Positions 1 to 9,361 are shown, counted from the stretch's first letter. The stretch is 64,000 nt of DNA from Flavobacterium frigoris PS1 (GCF_000252125.1 NZ_AHKF01000032.1:30002-94001), one strand, 5' to 3'. The notes: generated by a model from the letters alone, not told the origin. Program-made: numbers and translations.

Positions 1-1825
1 AATAACAGATCCGATAGAAAAAATTCCTGAGGAAGCCATGGAAATGATATTGAATGGCGGTAAGGAAAAATTCACGATTAACTCTAAAGATTTAGGAGTG
101 GCCCGCGACTATAAAATTGATTTTGAGGGCATCTCCCATTTCATAAAAAACCAACATGACGAAAGTGGTTCTACCACAATTAAACGCTGGGCGAAAGAGT
201 TTATGGACGAGATAAATTGTCCGGTTTGCGAAGGTACACGATTGAAAAAGGAAGCCCAGTTCTTTAAAATAAACGAACAAAACATTTCGGAATTATGCAG
301 CATGGATATTTCTGATTTGACGGCTTGGTTCCTTGATTTGGACAGTCATTTATCTGACAAACAAAAGCGCATTGCAACTGAAGTTATCAAAGAAATAAAC
401 GATCGATTGAACTTTTTGATGAATGTAGGTTTAGAATATTTATCATTAAGCCGAAGTTCAAAATCACTTTCTGGTGGAGAGGCGCAGCGCATTAGATTAG
501 CCACACAAATTGGTTCTCAATTGGTTGGAGTTCTCTATATTTTAGATGAACCCAGCATTGGTTTGCACCAAAGGGACAACGATAAATTAATACATTCGTT
601 AGAGCAATTACGCGATATTGGGAATTCAGTTATTGTGGTTGAGCACGATAAGGATATGATTGAACGTGCGGATTATGTGATTGACATCGGTCCTAAAGCG
701 GGAAAATTTGGTGGTGAAATAATTAGTAAAGGAACACCTGCCGAAACGCTAAAATCAAACACCATTACTGCTCAATATCTGAATGGGACGATGAAACTCG
801 AAATTCCTGAAAAACGCCGTGAAGGTAACGGCAAGTTCATGAAACTGACTGGCGCAACTGGGAATAACTTAAAAAACGTATCCATTGAATTGCCTTTAGG
901 AAAAATGATTTGTGTGACGGGAGTTTCAGGAAGTGGAAAATCGACTTTGATAAACGGTACGCTCTACCCTATTTTGAATGCCTATTATTTTAATGGTGTA
1001 AAAAAACCACAACCTTACAAAAAGATTGAAGGTTTAGACCTTATCGATAAAGTAATTAATATAGATCAAAGTCCTATTGGGCGAACGCCACGCTCTAATC
1101 CGGCAACGTATACTGAGGTATTTACTGAAATCAGAAACCTGTTTACTAAGACTTCAGAAAGTATGATACGCGGTTACAAGGCGGGACGTTTCAGCTTTAA
1201 TGTAAAAGGCGGACGTTGCGAAACCTGTCAGGGATCAGGAGTACGAACGATTGAAATGAACTTTTTACCCGATGTTTATGTTGAATGTGAAACCTGTCAA
1301 GGAAAGCGATTTAACAGAGAAACACTAGAAATTCGATTCAAAGGAAAATCAATTTCAGATGTGTTGAATATGACCGTGGACGAAGCCGTTCCATTCTTCG
1401 AAATGATTCCGAAGATATATCGAAAAGTAAAAACCATACAAGATGTAGGTTTAGGGTATATCACATTAGGACAGCAAAGCACTACCCTTTCTGGCGGTGA
1501 GGCACAGCGTATAAAATTAGCTGGTGAATTATCAAAAAAAGATACTGGAAACACATTTTATATTCTTGACGAACCTACTACAGGCTTACATTTTGAGGAT
1601 ATTAGGGTATTAATGGGCGTAATCAATAGACTAGTAGATAAAGGAAATACGATATTGATTATAGAGCATAATATGGATGTAATCAAACTTGCAGATTATA
1701 TTATAGACATTGGTCCCGAAGGAGGAAAAGGAGGCGGACAAGTGGTTGCCAAGGGTACACCCGAAGAAATAATTAAAAATAAGAAAAGCTATACTGCCCA
1801 GTTTTTGAAAAAAGAATTACTTTAG
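1..1825 (+). CDS. uvrA: UvrABC excinuclease subunit A (5' truncated by window edge)
   Basis: DNA-damage recognition ATPase of nucleotide excision repair. The reading frame is open from base 2, so the gene begins before the window; about 607 residues of a normal ~940 are present. Visible in order: a Cys-rich CPVCEGTRL element, the first ABC signature SLSGGEAQRIRLA followed by LDEPSIGLHQRD (Walker B), a second P-loop GVSGSGKSTL, a zinc-binding pair CETCQGSG / CETCQGKRF, the second signature TLSGGEAQRIKLA and its Walker B LDEPTTGLHFED. This is the tandem ABC arrangement typical of UvrA. The N-terminal first Walker A and the UvrB-binding region lie outside the window. The ATG at 38 is internal and not the start. 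A structured-RNA-like element follows the stop. Confidence 0.97.
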   Translation, partial: ITDPIEKIPEEAMEMILNGGKEKFTINSKDLGVARDYKIDFEGISHFIKNQHDESGSTTIKRWAKEFMDEINCPVCEGTRLKKEAQFFKINEQNISELCSMDISDLTAWFLDLDSHLSDKQKRIATEVIKEINDRLNFLMNVGLEYLSLSRSSKSLSGGEAQRIRLATQIGSQLVGVLYILDEPSIGLHQRDNDKLIHSLEQLRDIGNSVIVVEHDKDMIERADYVIDIGPKAGKFGGEIISKGTPAETLKSNTITAQYLNGTMKLEIPEKRREGNGKFMKLTGATGNNLKNVSIELPLGKMICVTGVSGSGKSTLINGTLYPILNAYYFNGVKKPQPYKKIEGLDLIDKVINIDQSPIGRTPRSNPATYTEVFTEIRNLFTKTSESMIRGYKAGRFSFNVKGGRCETCQGSGVRTIEMNFLPDVYVECETCQGKRFNRETLEIRFKGKSISDVLNMTVDEAVPFFEMIPKIYRKVKTIQDVGLGYITLGQQSTTLSGGEAQRIKLAGELSKKDTGNTFYILDEPTTGLHFEDIRVLMGVINRLVDKGNTILIIEHNMDVIKLADYIIDIGPEGGKGGGQVVAKGTPEEIIKNKKSYTAQFLKKELL

Positions 1826-1838
1826 TATTCTGGATTTA

Positions 1839-1917
1839 TAGCCCTGATGGTAGTGGCAACCTTCTACTTGTTTTTTTTAACCAGTAAAAGATATAGCGAA
1901 CAGCAGGAATAAGCTCC
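1839..1917 (+). ncRNA. Repeated hairpin element, copy 1 (Flavo-1-like)
   Basis: Intergenic element between uvrA and the LOG gene. AGC-CCTG (1840-1846) can pair with CAGG (1904-1907) and GCT (1913-1915), leaving a 5-nt AATAA bulge. An inner variable hairpin ACTTGTT/AACCAGT with a T-rich loop is followed by AAAAGAT. Copies 2 and 3 (40571-40668 plus, 46905-46981 minus) share the layout CC-rich arm, CCTT, variable hairpin, AAAAGAT, purine-rich arm. The closing four pairs differ in a compensatory way between copies. It may be the Flavo-1 RNA motif of Flavobacteria; this was not checked against the covariance model. Confidence 0.5.
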
Positions 1918-1946
1918 AAAAACCTACAGCAATAAAAAAGTAAAAC

Positions 1947-2675
1947 ATGAGATTAGAAGATTTCGATAACGATGAGGATAAAATAATCCAAGATCGATTA
2001 AAACAAAAAACTTGGAATGAGATTCGTACCAATGATAGCTGGGCTATTTTTAAAATTATGGCCGAGTTTGTAAACGGTTATGAAAATATGGGACGTATTG
2101 GTCCATGTGTGTCCATTTTTGGATCAGCAAGAACAAAACCAGAGGATAAGTATTATAAACTTGCCGAAAGTATTGCATTCAAAATCAGTAAAGCTGGTTA
2201 CGGTGTGATTACTGGTGGTGGACCTGGAATAATGGAAGCAGGTAACAAAGGGGCACATTTGGGTGGTGGAACTTCTGTGGGATTAAATATTGTTTTACCC
2301 TTTGAACAGCACTTCAACCCTTATATTGATGGGGACAAAAACTTGAATTTTGATTATTTCTTTGTTCGAAAGGTAATGTTTGTAAAATATTCCCAAGGAT
2401 TTGTAGTGATGCCTGGTGGTTTTGGCACCATGGATGAGTTGTTTGAGGCCATGACCTTAATCCAAACAAAAAAGATAGCGAGATTCCCGATTATATTGGT
2501 TGGAACCAGCTTTTGGTCAGGATTGATCGAATGGATAAAGACTGTTTTGATAGAAAAGGAACACACGGTAGGTCCAGACGATTTGAAATTAATAAAAATT
2601 GTCGACACCGAAGATGAAGTCGTAGATGTTTTGGATAATTTCTATAAAAAATACAATTTAAAACCAAATTTTTAA
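1947..2675 (+). CDS. LOG/TIGR00730 family Rossmann-fold nucleotide hydrolase
   Basis: Cytosolic protein of the LOG (lysine-decarboxylase-like) family. Characterised members cleave the N-glycosidic bond of nucleoside 5'-monophosphates, including cytokinin ribotides. The 242-residue length is normal. The phosphate-binding motif TGGGPGIMEAGNKGA sits near residue 90 and the family hallmark PGGFGTMDELFE near residue 153, so both active-site elements are intact. The N-terminal ~50 residues are charged and lie before the Rossmann core, as in the longer bacterial members. The ATG at 1947 lies 30 bases after a hairpin element and the gene ends in a strong terminator, so it is probably monocistronic. 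Family assignment is firm; the physiological substrate is unknown, and a cytokinin role should not be assumed. Confidence 0.9.
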   Translation: MRLEDFDNDEDKIIQDRLKQKTWNEIRTNDSWAIFKIMAEFVNGYENMGRIGPCVSIFGSARTKPEDKYYKLAESIAFKISKAGYGVITGGGPGIMEAGNKGAHLGGGTSVGLNIVLPFEQHFNPYIDGDKNLNFDYFFVRKVMFVKYSQGFVVMPGGFGTMDELFEAMTLIQTKKIARFPIILVGTSFWSGLIEWIKTVLIEKEHTVGPDDLKLIKIVDTEDEVVDVLDNFYKKYNLKPNF

Positions 2676-2680
2676 GTGTA

Positions 2681-2709
2681 AAGCCGTTTTTTAAAACGGC
2701 TTTTTTTTT
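2681..2709 (+). terminator. Rho-independent terminator after the LOG gene
   Basis: AAGCCGTTTT / AAAACGGCTT stem with a two-base loop region, followed by a run of nine T. It lies 6 bases after the LOG stop codon. Confidence 0.9.
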
Positions 2710-2784
2710 GGTAATTTAACTTCGGTGTATGGTCTTTTTCCTCAAATAAATGTATATTGTGCAGTACTAAACCTGAAACAAGAA

Positions 2785-5613
2785 TTGAAACGATTTTATA
2801 GACTTATAGTTTGTTTTCTGTTTTTATTGGCATCAATAAAGCAATATGCTCAACATCATTCCCAAATGTTCGTTGAAGTGAATTCTGATACTAATACATT
2901 AAATATTCAACAGGAAATTACTTTTTTTAACGAATCGGATGATTACTTGAGTTCAATCGTTTTGAATGATTGGAATAATGCCTATTCGAATGTTAATTCA
3001 GCATTGGCTAAAAGATTTTCTGATGAGTTTTATCGCGGATTCCATTTGGCAAAGGAAGAAGAACGCGGCAGCACTACTAATTTAACCATAATTGATGATA
3101 ATAAATTATTTCTTAGTTCGGAAAGAACGGACAAAAATCCGGATATTATCACCATACAATTAAGGGATAAGCTAGCTCCCCATCAGAAAGTAAAATTACA
3201 TCTTACTTATATTGTCAAGGTTCCTAGCGATAAGTTTACAAAATATGGCTATGATGCTATTGGCGGAATGAACCTAAAAACATGGTACCTCACTCCTGCC
3301 CGATATGAAAACCATGGTTTTATAAAATACAATAATGACAATCTCGATGATATTGCCAACGGCGCTTCTGATTTTGACATAGACTTAAAAATTTCAAAAG
3401 GTCTTGAAGTGACCTCTGATTTAAACAATGCGGGATCCCTAAAAAAAGGGGATTACAATATCTACACCTTATCAGGAAAGAAACGAACTAATTTCAGTCT
3501 TTTTATAGAACCGAAATCTAGTTTTTACCTTTTCAAAAATAAACCTCTTGAAGTGATTACCAATTTGAAAGAGCAGAAAATCAGCACTGCACAACAAGCG
3601 TTGGCCATTGATTGTATCGTCCATTTTGTTAATGATTTAATAGGACAATATCCGTTTGAAAAAATTGTCGTTTCCCAGGCCGATTACGATAGAAATCCTT
3701 TCTATGGCTTGAATCAACTACCCTCTTTTATTAGCCCTTTTTCGGATGAATTCACCTATGAAATTAAATTCTTAAAGACCTATTTAAATGCGTACCTAAA
3801 AAATAGCTTGCGATTAGACAACAGGAAAGACGCGTGGATTTATGATGGCATTCAAGTCTACGCCATGATGAAGTATATTGAGGAAAATTATCCAAACACT
3901 AAAATGTTGGGAAGCGCTTCCTCGTTCAAATTATTGAAAAGTTATAATTTAACAAACTTAGATTTCAACGAGCAATATAGCTATTTTTATATGCTAATGG
4001 CCCGAAAGAATTTAGATCAGCCGCTTGGAGCTCCCAAAAACACTCTCATAAAATTTAACGAACAAATTGCTAGTAAATATCGTGCAGGATTAAGCTTACG
4101 CTATTTAGACAACTATCTTGGTGAGAATATTGTATTAAAGAGTATGCGCGAGTTTTACTTAAAAAACAAACAAAATCAGCTTTCTGGAGAAAATTTTGAA
4201 TCCGTATTAAGATCGAATACTAACAAGGATATCAGTTGGTTCTTTAATACCATTATAAATTCGAGAGACATCATCGATTTTAAATTTTCGCAGGTATCAA
4301 AAACGAAAGACAGCATTTCTTTTTCGCTCAAAAATAAGACAAACGTAGTAGTGCCCATTCCCATTTATGGAATCAAAAACGGCGCAATCGTATTTAAAAA
4401 ATGGATCAATCCAACAGTTAAAGATAGTACCTTCACCTTGGAAAGAAAAGACGCTGACAAAATCATTTTAAATTATAAAAACGAAGTTCCCGAATACAAC
4501 TTAAGAAACAACTGGAAATCCTTAAAAGGCTTTTTTCCGAACAACCGTCCTGTAAAATTTGTATTTATGAAGGACCTCGAGGATCCTTATTACAATCAGG
4601 TACTGTATGTTCCTACTCTAACTTATAATTTATATGATGGTTTGTCTCCGGGTTTAAGACTACATAATAAGACATTATTAGACAAACCTTTTATTTTTGA
4701 AGTTAATCCTTCGTATTCAACAAAAGCACAAACGTTCTCAGGTTCCGCAGCTTTTGTCGTTAATCAAAATCACAGAAATGCCTCTCTATATAACACGAAA
4801 TATTCGCTTTCGGGTAATTATTTCCATTATGCCCCAGATGCGACCTATTTAAAAATTAACCCCATGGTTCAGTTTCGATTTCGTGAAAGTGACTTTAGAG
4901 ATAATCGTAAACAGCTAATCCTTCTGCGTCAGGTTATAGTAAGTAGGGAAAAAAGCGAAATTATAACTGACAATATCTCTCAAAATTATTCGGTTTTCAA
5001 TGCAAAATATTTCAATACAAATACTGAGATTACTGAGCATTTGAGCTTTATGGGGGATGTTCAATTCTCGGGGAAATTCGGAAAAATGGCAGCGGAAATT
5101 GAGTATCGAAAACTTTTTGAGAACAACCGTCAGATAAATTTACGTTTGTATGCAGGAAGTTTTTTATACAATAATACTAATTCTGATTTTTTCAGCTTCG
5201 CCTTAGACCGTCCTACCGACTATCTTTTTGACTACAGCTATTATGGGCGATCAGAAAGTAGTGGTTTCTTTAGCCAACAATTGATTGTGGCCGAGGGTGG
5301 TTTTAAATCGAAACTGGACAACCCATACGCCAACCAATGGATCACCACTTTAAATGGAAGTTACAATATTTGGAATTGGATAGAACTTTATGGAGATGCA
5401 GGTTTTATAAAAAGCAAACAGCAAAACACGCGATTTTTATATGACAGTGGTATCCGCTTAAATTTAGTTCCTGACTACTTTGAATTGTTCCTACCTGTAT
5501 ATTCCTCTAATGGCTGGGAAATAAGTCAGAAAAATTACAATGAAAAAGTACGGTTCGTTATTACCTTATCACCTAAAATATTAATCAATTTATTTAATCG
5601 AAAATGGTTTTAA
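2785..5613 (+). CDS. Degenerate M1-like peptidase domain fused to an outer-membrane beta-barrel
   Basis: The frame is open from a GTG at 2725, but the TTG at 2785 puts a clean signal peptide at the N-terminus (hydrophobic LIVCFLFLLASIKQYAQ), so I prefer it (942 aa). The N-terminal ~500 residues resemble an M1 (gluzincin) aminopeptidase: an antiparallel-strand N-domain, then a helical region ending in DAWIYDGIQVY, which aligns with the M1 WLxEGxAxY motif. Where M1 enzymes have HExxH this protein reads TYEIKF, and the distal Glu is Asp, so the zinc ligands appear lost. The last ~350 residues are alternating amphipathic strands ending in RKWF, a terminal aromatic typical of outer-membrane barrels. 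I infer a non-catalytic or altered surface or periplasmic domain anchored by its own barrel. Function is unknown. Confidence 0.75.
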   Translation: MKRFYRLIVCFLFLLASIKQYAQHHSQMFVEVNSDTNTLNIQQEITFFNESDDYLSSIVLNDWNNAYSNVNSALAKRFSDEFYRGFHLAKEEERGSTTNLTIIDDNKLFLSSERTDKNPDIITIQLRDKLAPHQKVKLHLTYIVKVPSDKFTKYGYDAIGGMNLKTWYLTPARYENHGFIKYNNDNLDDIANGASDFDIDLKISKGLEVTSDLNNAGSLKKGDYNIYTLSGKKRTNFSLFIEPKSSFYLFKNKPLEVITNLKEQKISTAQQALAIDCIVHFVNDLIGQYPFEKIVVSQADYDRNPFYGLNQLPSFISPFSDEFTYEIKFLKTYLNAYLKNSLRLDNRKDAWIYDGIQVYAMMKYIEENYPNTKMLGSASSFKLLKSYNLTNLDFNEQYSYFYMLMARKNLDQPLGAPKNTLIKFNEQIASKYRAGLSLRYLDNYLGENIVLKSMREFYLKNKQNQLSGENFESVLRSNTNKDISWFFNTIINSRDIIDFKFSQVSKTKDSISFSLKNKTNVVVPIPIYGIKNGAIVFKKWINPTVKDSTFTLERKDADKIILNYKNEVPEYNLRNNWKSLKGFFPNNRPVKFVFMKDLEDPYYNQVLYVPTLTYNLYDGLSPGLRLHNKTLLDKPFIFEVNPSYSTKAQTFSGSAAFVVNQNHRNASLYNTKYSLSGNYFHYAPDATYLKINPMVQFRFRESDFRDNRKQLILLRQVIVSREKSEIITDNISQNYSVFNAKYFNTNTEITEHLSFMGDVQFSGKFGKMAAEIEYRKLFENNRQINLRLYAGSFLYNNTNSDFFSFALDRPTDYLFDYSYYGRSESSGFFSQQLIVAEGGFKSKLDNPYANQWITTLNGSYNIWNWIELYGDAGFIKSKQQNTRFLYDSGIRLNLVPDYFELFLPVYSSNGWEISQKNYNEKVRFVITLSPKILINLFNRKWF

Positions 5614-5766
5614 TAGCTGCTAATAGCGATTTTATATTGAATTATTTTTAAAATAATAACTATTTAATTACGAATACTTAAAAAATAAATATCTTTAACG
5701 GTGTTTAACTATCAATAATTAAATTATATTTATTTCAATGAATTATGATAATCGCTAGTTTTTAAT

Positions 5767-5774
5767 TAAATTTG
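5767..5774 (+). promoter_or_regulatory. Bacteroidota -7 promoter box
   Basis: TAAATTTG matches the TAnnTTTG consensus, 25 bases before the E1 start codon at 5800. No clear -33 TTG was seen at the usual spacing. Confidence 0.5.
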
Positions 5775-5799
5775 CACCACTAAGTTATACCTTTCAACT

Positions 5800-8208
5800 A
5801 TGATAAAAGAAAAAAGCAATACTACATTAACATTCGAAGATTTTAAAACCGAAGTGTTGAACGACTACAAAATCGCTATAACAAGTAGGGAATGCAGTCT
5901 ATTAGGACGTCGGGAAGTGTTGACCGGTAAGGCTAAATTTGGAATTTTCGGAGACGGAAAAGAGGTTCCTCAATTGGCCATGGCTAAATTTTTCAAAAAC
6001 GGTGACTTTCGCTCCGGCTACTATCGCGATCAAACGTTTATGATGGCGATTGGTCAATTGACAGTGCAACAGTTTTTTGCCGGATTATACGGTAATACAA
6101 ATATTGAACAAGAACCAATGTCTGCGGGTAGACAAATGGGCGGCCATTTTACTACTCACAGTTTGAATGAAGACGGTTCTTGGAAGGACTTAACAAAGCA
6201 AAAAAATTCTAGTGCCGACATTTCTCCTACAGCTGGACAAATGCCTAGATTACTTGGACTTGCACAAGCATCAAAGATATACAGACAAGTTTCTGGACTT
6301 ACAGACAAATCTAAATTCTCCATCGACGGAAACGAAGTTGCATGGGGAACCATTGGTAATGCAAGTACTTCAGAAGGTTTGTTTTTTGAAACTATAAATG
6401 CGGCCGGCGTTTTACAAGTACCTCTTATAATAAGTGTATGGGATGACGATTATGGAATTTCAGTTCATGCAAGACATCAAACTACAAAAGAGAACATATC
6501 TGAAATTTTAAAGGGATACCAAAAGGAAAAAAACACTAATGGTTTCGAAATACTTAAAGTAAAAGGTTGGGATTATTCCGATTTGATAGCGACGTACGAA
6601 AAAGCGTCTGCTATTGCTCGTGAAAAACACATTCCTGTACTTATACACGTTGATGAACTGACACAACCGCAAGGGCATTCAAGTTCAGGTTCGCATGAAA
6701 GGTACAAAGACGCAGATCGTCTTGCATGGGAAAGGGATTACGACTGTATCAGACAGATGAGGCTTTGGATGATTGCAATCAACATTGCTTCTTCGGAAGA
6801 AATTGCTGAAATAGATGCAAATACGAAAAAAGAAGTCCTTGAAGGTAAAAAAGCAGCATGGAGCGAATTTATAGACCCCATTATAGCTAATAAAAAAGAG
6901 CTAGTTACTTTATTGGAAAAAGTAGCCAATTCAAGTAACAACAAGGATAAAATAAGTAAAATTGCTACTGCTTTAAACGGCATAAAGGATCCATTAAGAA
7001 AAGAAATCCTTGTCGCTGCACGTAAAACCTTACGTCTTGTCATAAATGAAAACGGTAAAGTCGAATTGTCAAACTGGATTAAATCTTACACTAATAATAG
7101 CCAAGAAAAATTTAGCAGCCATTTGTATTCGGATTCTGACAAGAATGTGTTTTCTGTAAATCAAGTATTACCTAAATATCCAGACAATGCAAAAGAAGAT
7201 ACAGATGGTAGAATGATCCTAAGGGATAATTTTGATGCTATTTTCACAAAATATCCTGAAGCACTAATTTTTGGTGAAGATTCAGGAAACATTGGTGATG
7301 TAAACCAAGGTTTAGAAGGAATGCAGGAAAAATATGGAGAACTACGTGTTGCCGATGTTGGTATTCGCGAAGCAACTATTATAGGACAAGGAATTGGAAT
7401 GGCATTGAGAGGCTTACGCCCAATAGCTGAAATTCAATACTTGGATTATTTATTATATGCCATTCAAATTATCAGCGATGATTTAGCAACCTTACAATAC
7501 AGAACGGCCGGAAAACAAAAAGCACCGCTAATTATACGTACGAGAGGACATCGCTTAGAAGGCATATGGCATTCTGGATCTCCTATGGGAATGATCATAA
7601 ATGCCGTTAGAGGTATTCATGTATTAGTTCCAAGAAATATGACCAAAGCGGCAGGTTTTTACAATTCTCTGTTGGAATGTGACGAACCTGCATTAGTTAT
7701 AGAATGTTTGAACGGTTACCGTTTAAAAGAGAAAATGCCTTTGAATTATGGTGAATTCAAAACCCCTATTGGAGTTGTGGAAACAATAAAAGAAGGAACA
7801 GATATCACTTTAGTTTCTTACGGATCTACTTTAAGATTGGTAGAACAAGCGGCAAAGGAACTACAAGAAATAGGTATTCAATGTGAAGTAATTGACATAC
7901 AGTCTTTACTCCCTTTTGACATCAACCATGATCTTGTAAAAAGTATCGCTAAGACTAATCGTCTGTTAGTAATCGATGAAGATGTTCCTGGAGGAGCCTC
8001 TGCCTATATTTTACAACAAATCATTGAGCAACAGGATGGATACAACTATTTAGACAGCAAGCCACAAACTTTGACCGCCAAGGCGCATAGACCTTCTTAT
8101 GGAACTGATGGTGATTATTTCTCAAAACCTTCTATCGAGGATATTTTTGAAAAAGTATACACCATGATGAACGAAGTTAATCCTTCGAAATACCCAAGTT
8201 TATATTAA
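5800..8208 (+). CDS. Fused alpha/beta E1 component of a 2-oxoacid dehydrogenase complex
   Basis: Thiamine-diphosphate-dependent decarboxylase (E1), most likely for branched-chain 2-oxoacids, given as one 802-residue chain. The first half (to about residue 450) is the E1-alpha domain, with the cofactor region GTIGNASTSEGLFFETIN and DDDYGISVHA. The second half is E1-beta: FGEDSGNIGDVNQGLEG, a transketolase-like pyrimidine-binding domain, then the C-terminal transketolase domain (ITLVSYGSTL, VIDIQSLLPFD). Fused E1 chains are usual in Flavobacteria. The motif usually read GDGATSEG appears here as GNASTSEG, so the Mg-coordinating Asp aligns with Asn. E2 and E3 subunits are not adjacent. Branched-chain rather than pyruvate specificity is inferred from the architecture. 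A terminator follows. Confidence 0.92.
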   Translation: MIKEKSNTTLTFEDFKTEVLNDYKIAITSRECSLLGRREVLTGKAKFGIFGDGKEVPQLAMAKFFKNGDFRSGYYRDQTFMMAIGQLTVQQFFAGLYGNTNIEQEPMSAGRQMGGHFTTHSLNEDGSWKDLTKQKNSSADISPTAGQMPRLLGLAQASKIYRQVSGLTDKSKFSIDGNEVAWGTIGNASTSEGLFFETINAAGVLQVPLIISVWDDDYGISVHARHQTTKENISEILKGYQKEKNTNGFEILKVKGWDYSDLIATYEKASAIAREKHIPVLIHVDELTQPQGHSSSGSHERYKDADRLAWERDYDCIRQMRLWMIAINIASSEEIAEIDANTKKEVLEGKKAAWSEFIDPIIANKKELVTLLEKVANSSNNKDKISKIATALNGIKDPLRKEILVAARKTLRLVINENGKVELSNWIKSYTNNSQEKFSSHLYSDSDKNVFSVNQVLPKYPDNAKEDTDGRMILRDNFDAIFTKYPEALIFGEDSGNIGDVNQGLEGMQEKYGELRVADVGIREATIIGQGIGMALRGLRPIAEIQYLDYLLYAIQIISDDLATLQYRTAGKQKAPLIIRTRGHRLEGIWHSGSPMGMIINAVRGIHVLVPRNMTKAAGFYNSLLECDEPALVIECLNGYRLKEKMPLNYGEFKTPIGVVETIKEGTDITLVSYGSTLRLVEQAAKELQEIGIQCEVIDIQSLLPFDINHDLVKSIAKTNRLLVIDEDVPGGASAYILQQIIEQQDGYNYLDSKPQTLTAKAHRPSYGTDGDYFSKPSIEDIFEKVYTMMNEVNPSKYPSLY

Positions 8209-8230
8209 AATATGTTCTTTTTATAAAATA

Positions 8231-8264
8231 AAATCCCAACCTTAACAACCTTGGGATTTTTTTT
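8231..8264 (+). terminator. Terminator after the E1 gene
   Basis: AAATCCCAA and TTGGGATTT arms around a short loop, followed by a T run, 22 bases after the stop codon. Confidence 0.88.
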
Positions 8265-8327
8265 GCCTTAATAAAAACAGTATATTGTCACATCAAATAA
8301 TTAGTCACAATCTAAATAAAAACAAAA

Positions 8328-8582
8328 ATGAAAAAAATATCAATGTTCATAGGAATGCTTTCAATTTTAGCTATTGTTTCCTGTAAAAAGAAAGAAGAGG
8401 CTCCACAGCCAAGCGAAACAACAATTGAAGTGAATACTCCAGCTCCAGAAGTTGAAGAGAATGCTGACGGTACTTCAGTAAGTGTTGGGACTGAAGGTGT
8501 AGATGTTAGCACTAAAAATGGAGCAAACGAAACCAATATAAATGTTGGTGGAGGAGACGCGAAAGTTGAAGTTAAGAAATAA
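8328..8582 (+). CDS. Small secreted lipoprotein
   Basis: An 84-residue lipoprotein. The N-terminus MKKISMFIGMLSILAIVSC is a lipobox signal peptide with Cys19 as the likely lipidated residue, followed by KKK. The remainder is acidic, rich in Thr, Val, Glu and Gly, and ends in a Gly-rich segment and KVEVKK. I recognise no domain; small lipoproteins of this kind are common and uncharacterised in Flavobacteria. It is flanked by terminators on both sides, so it is transcribed on its own. Confidence 0.8.
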   Translation: MKKISMFIGMLSILAIVSCKKKEEAPQPSETTIEVNTPAPEVEENADGTSVSVGTEGVDVSTKNGANETNINVGGGDAKVEVKK

Positions 8583-8610
8583 TTAAACATTTATCTTAAT
8601 TAAAAGTTAT

Positions 8611-8649
8611 AAAGCCAACATAAGTTTTTTGTGTTGGCTTTATTTTTTT
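8611..8649 (+). terminator. Terminator after the small lipoprotein gene
   Basis: AAAGCCAACA pairs with TGTTGGCTTT around a short loop, then a T-rich tract. It lies 28 bases after the stop codon. Confidence 0.88.
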
Positions 8650-8680
8650 ATTTTAGATGTGAACAAAAAAGAAACCCTTA

Positions 8681-9361
8681 ATGACTAGTTTAGAAACACT
8701 CTTGAGAAATACACAAGACGTAAAAGTAATAGATAGCACGATTAATAATGAAGATTATGTTGCGCTTGACCTATCTCCTTCCAACCACGAATTATTGAAT
8801 TTTGACATTAAATGCGCAGTGAGTTTTGAAAAATATATTGAAAATCACTTGGCCTTGAATAATGCTCAAATAGCTTTTGGAGGATACAATGAGAAAAGAA
8901 ATCTTTATCAACGGAGCACTATTTTTAAGGATGAAGAAACGGACGAGCGAAATATGCACATTGGCTTAGATTTATGGATAAAAGCAGGAACTCCAGTATT
9001 GTCAGCCCTTGACGCAAAGGTTCACAGTTTCGATTTCAATGCAGGCTTTGGAGATTATGGGCCCACCATAATACTAGAACACCAGCTGGAAGACCAAACG
9101 TTTTATACATTATATGGCCATTTGTCCTTAAACAGTTTAGATGGTATCGAAATTGGAACCGTATTCAAAAAAGGAGAGCAATTTGCTACTTTGGGTGACG
9201 CTGCCGTCAATGGGGATTACTCACCTCATTTACATTTTCAAATCATAAAAAACATATCAGATAAGTTTGGTGATTATCCTGGTGTCTGCAGCAAAAAAGA
9301 ACTGCCTTTTTATTTAGAAAATTGCCCCGATCCTAATCTATTATTAAAAATAACAGCATGA
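8681..9361 (+). CDS. M23 family metallopeptidase
   Basis: A 226-residue LytM/peptidase M23 domain protein; family members are zinc endopeptidases that cut peptidoglycan cross-bridges. Zinc ligands are visible: HIGLD (H and D of the HxxxD motif, near residue 88) and HLHFQI (HxH near residue 186), with TLYGHLS between them, so the active site looks complete. The N-terminal ~70 residues show no signal peptide or membrane helix, which is unusual for a wall hydrolase. Either export is non-classical, the true start is not this ATG, or the protein acts inside the cell. Its end overlaps the start of the next gene by 4 bases (ATGA), so the two are translationally coupled. Confidence 0.88.
   Translation: MTSLETLLRNTQDVKVIDSTINNEDYVALDLSPSNHELLNFDIKCAVSFEKYIENHLALNNAQIAFGGYNEKRNLYQRSTIFKDEETDERNMHIGLDLWIKAGTPVLSALDAKVHSFDFNAGFGDYGPTIILEHQLEDQTFYTLYGHLSLNSLDGIEIGTVFKKGEQFATLGDAAVNGDYSPHLHFQIIKNISDKFGDYPGVCSKKELPFYLENCPDPNLLLKITA

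Noticed and set aside
2725..2784. GTG start for the M1-like protein
   Set aside because: It adds twenty residues ahead of the signal peptide, right after a terminator; the TTG at 2785 fits better.
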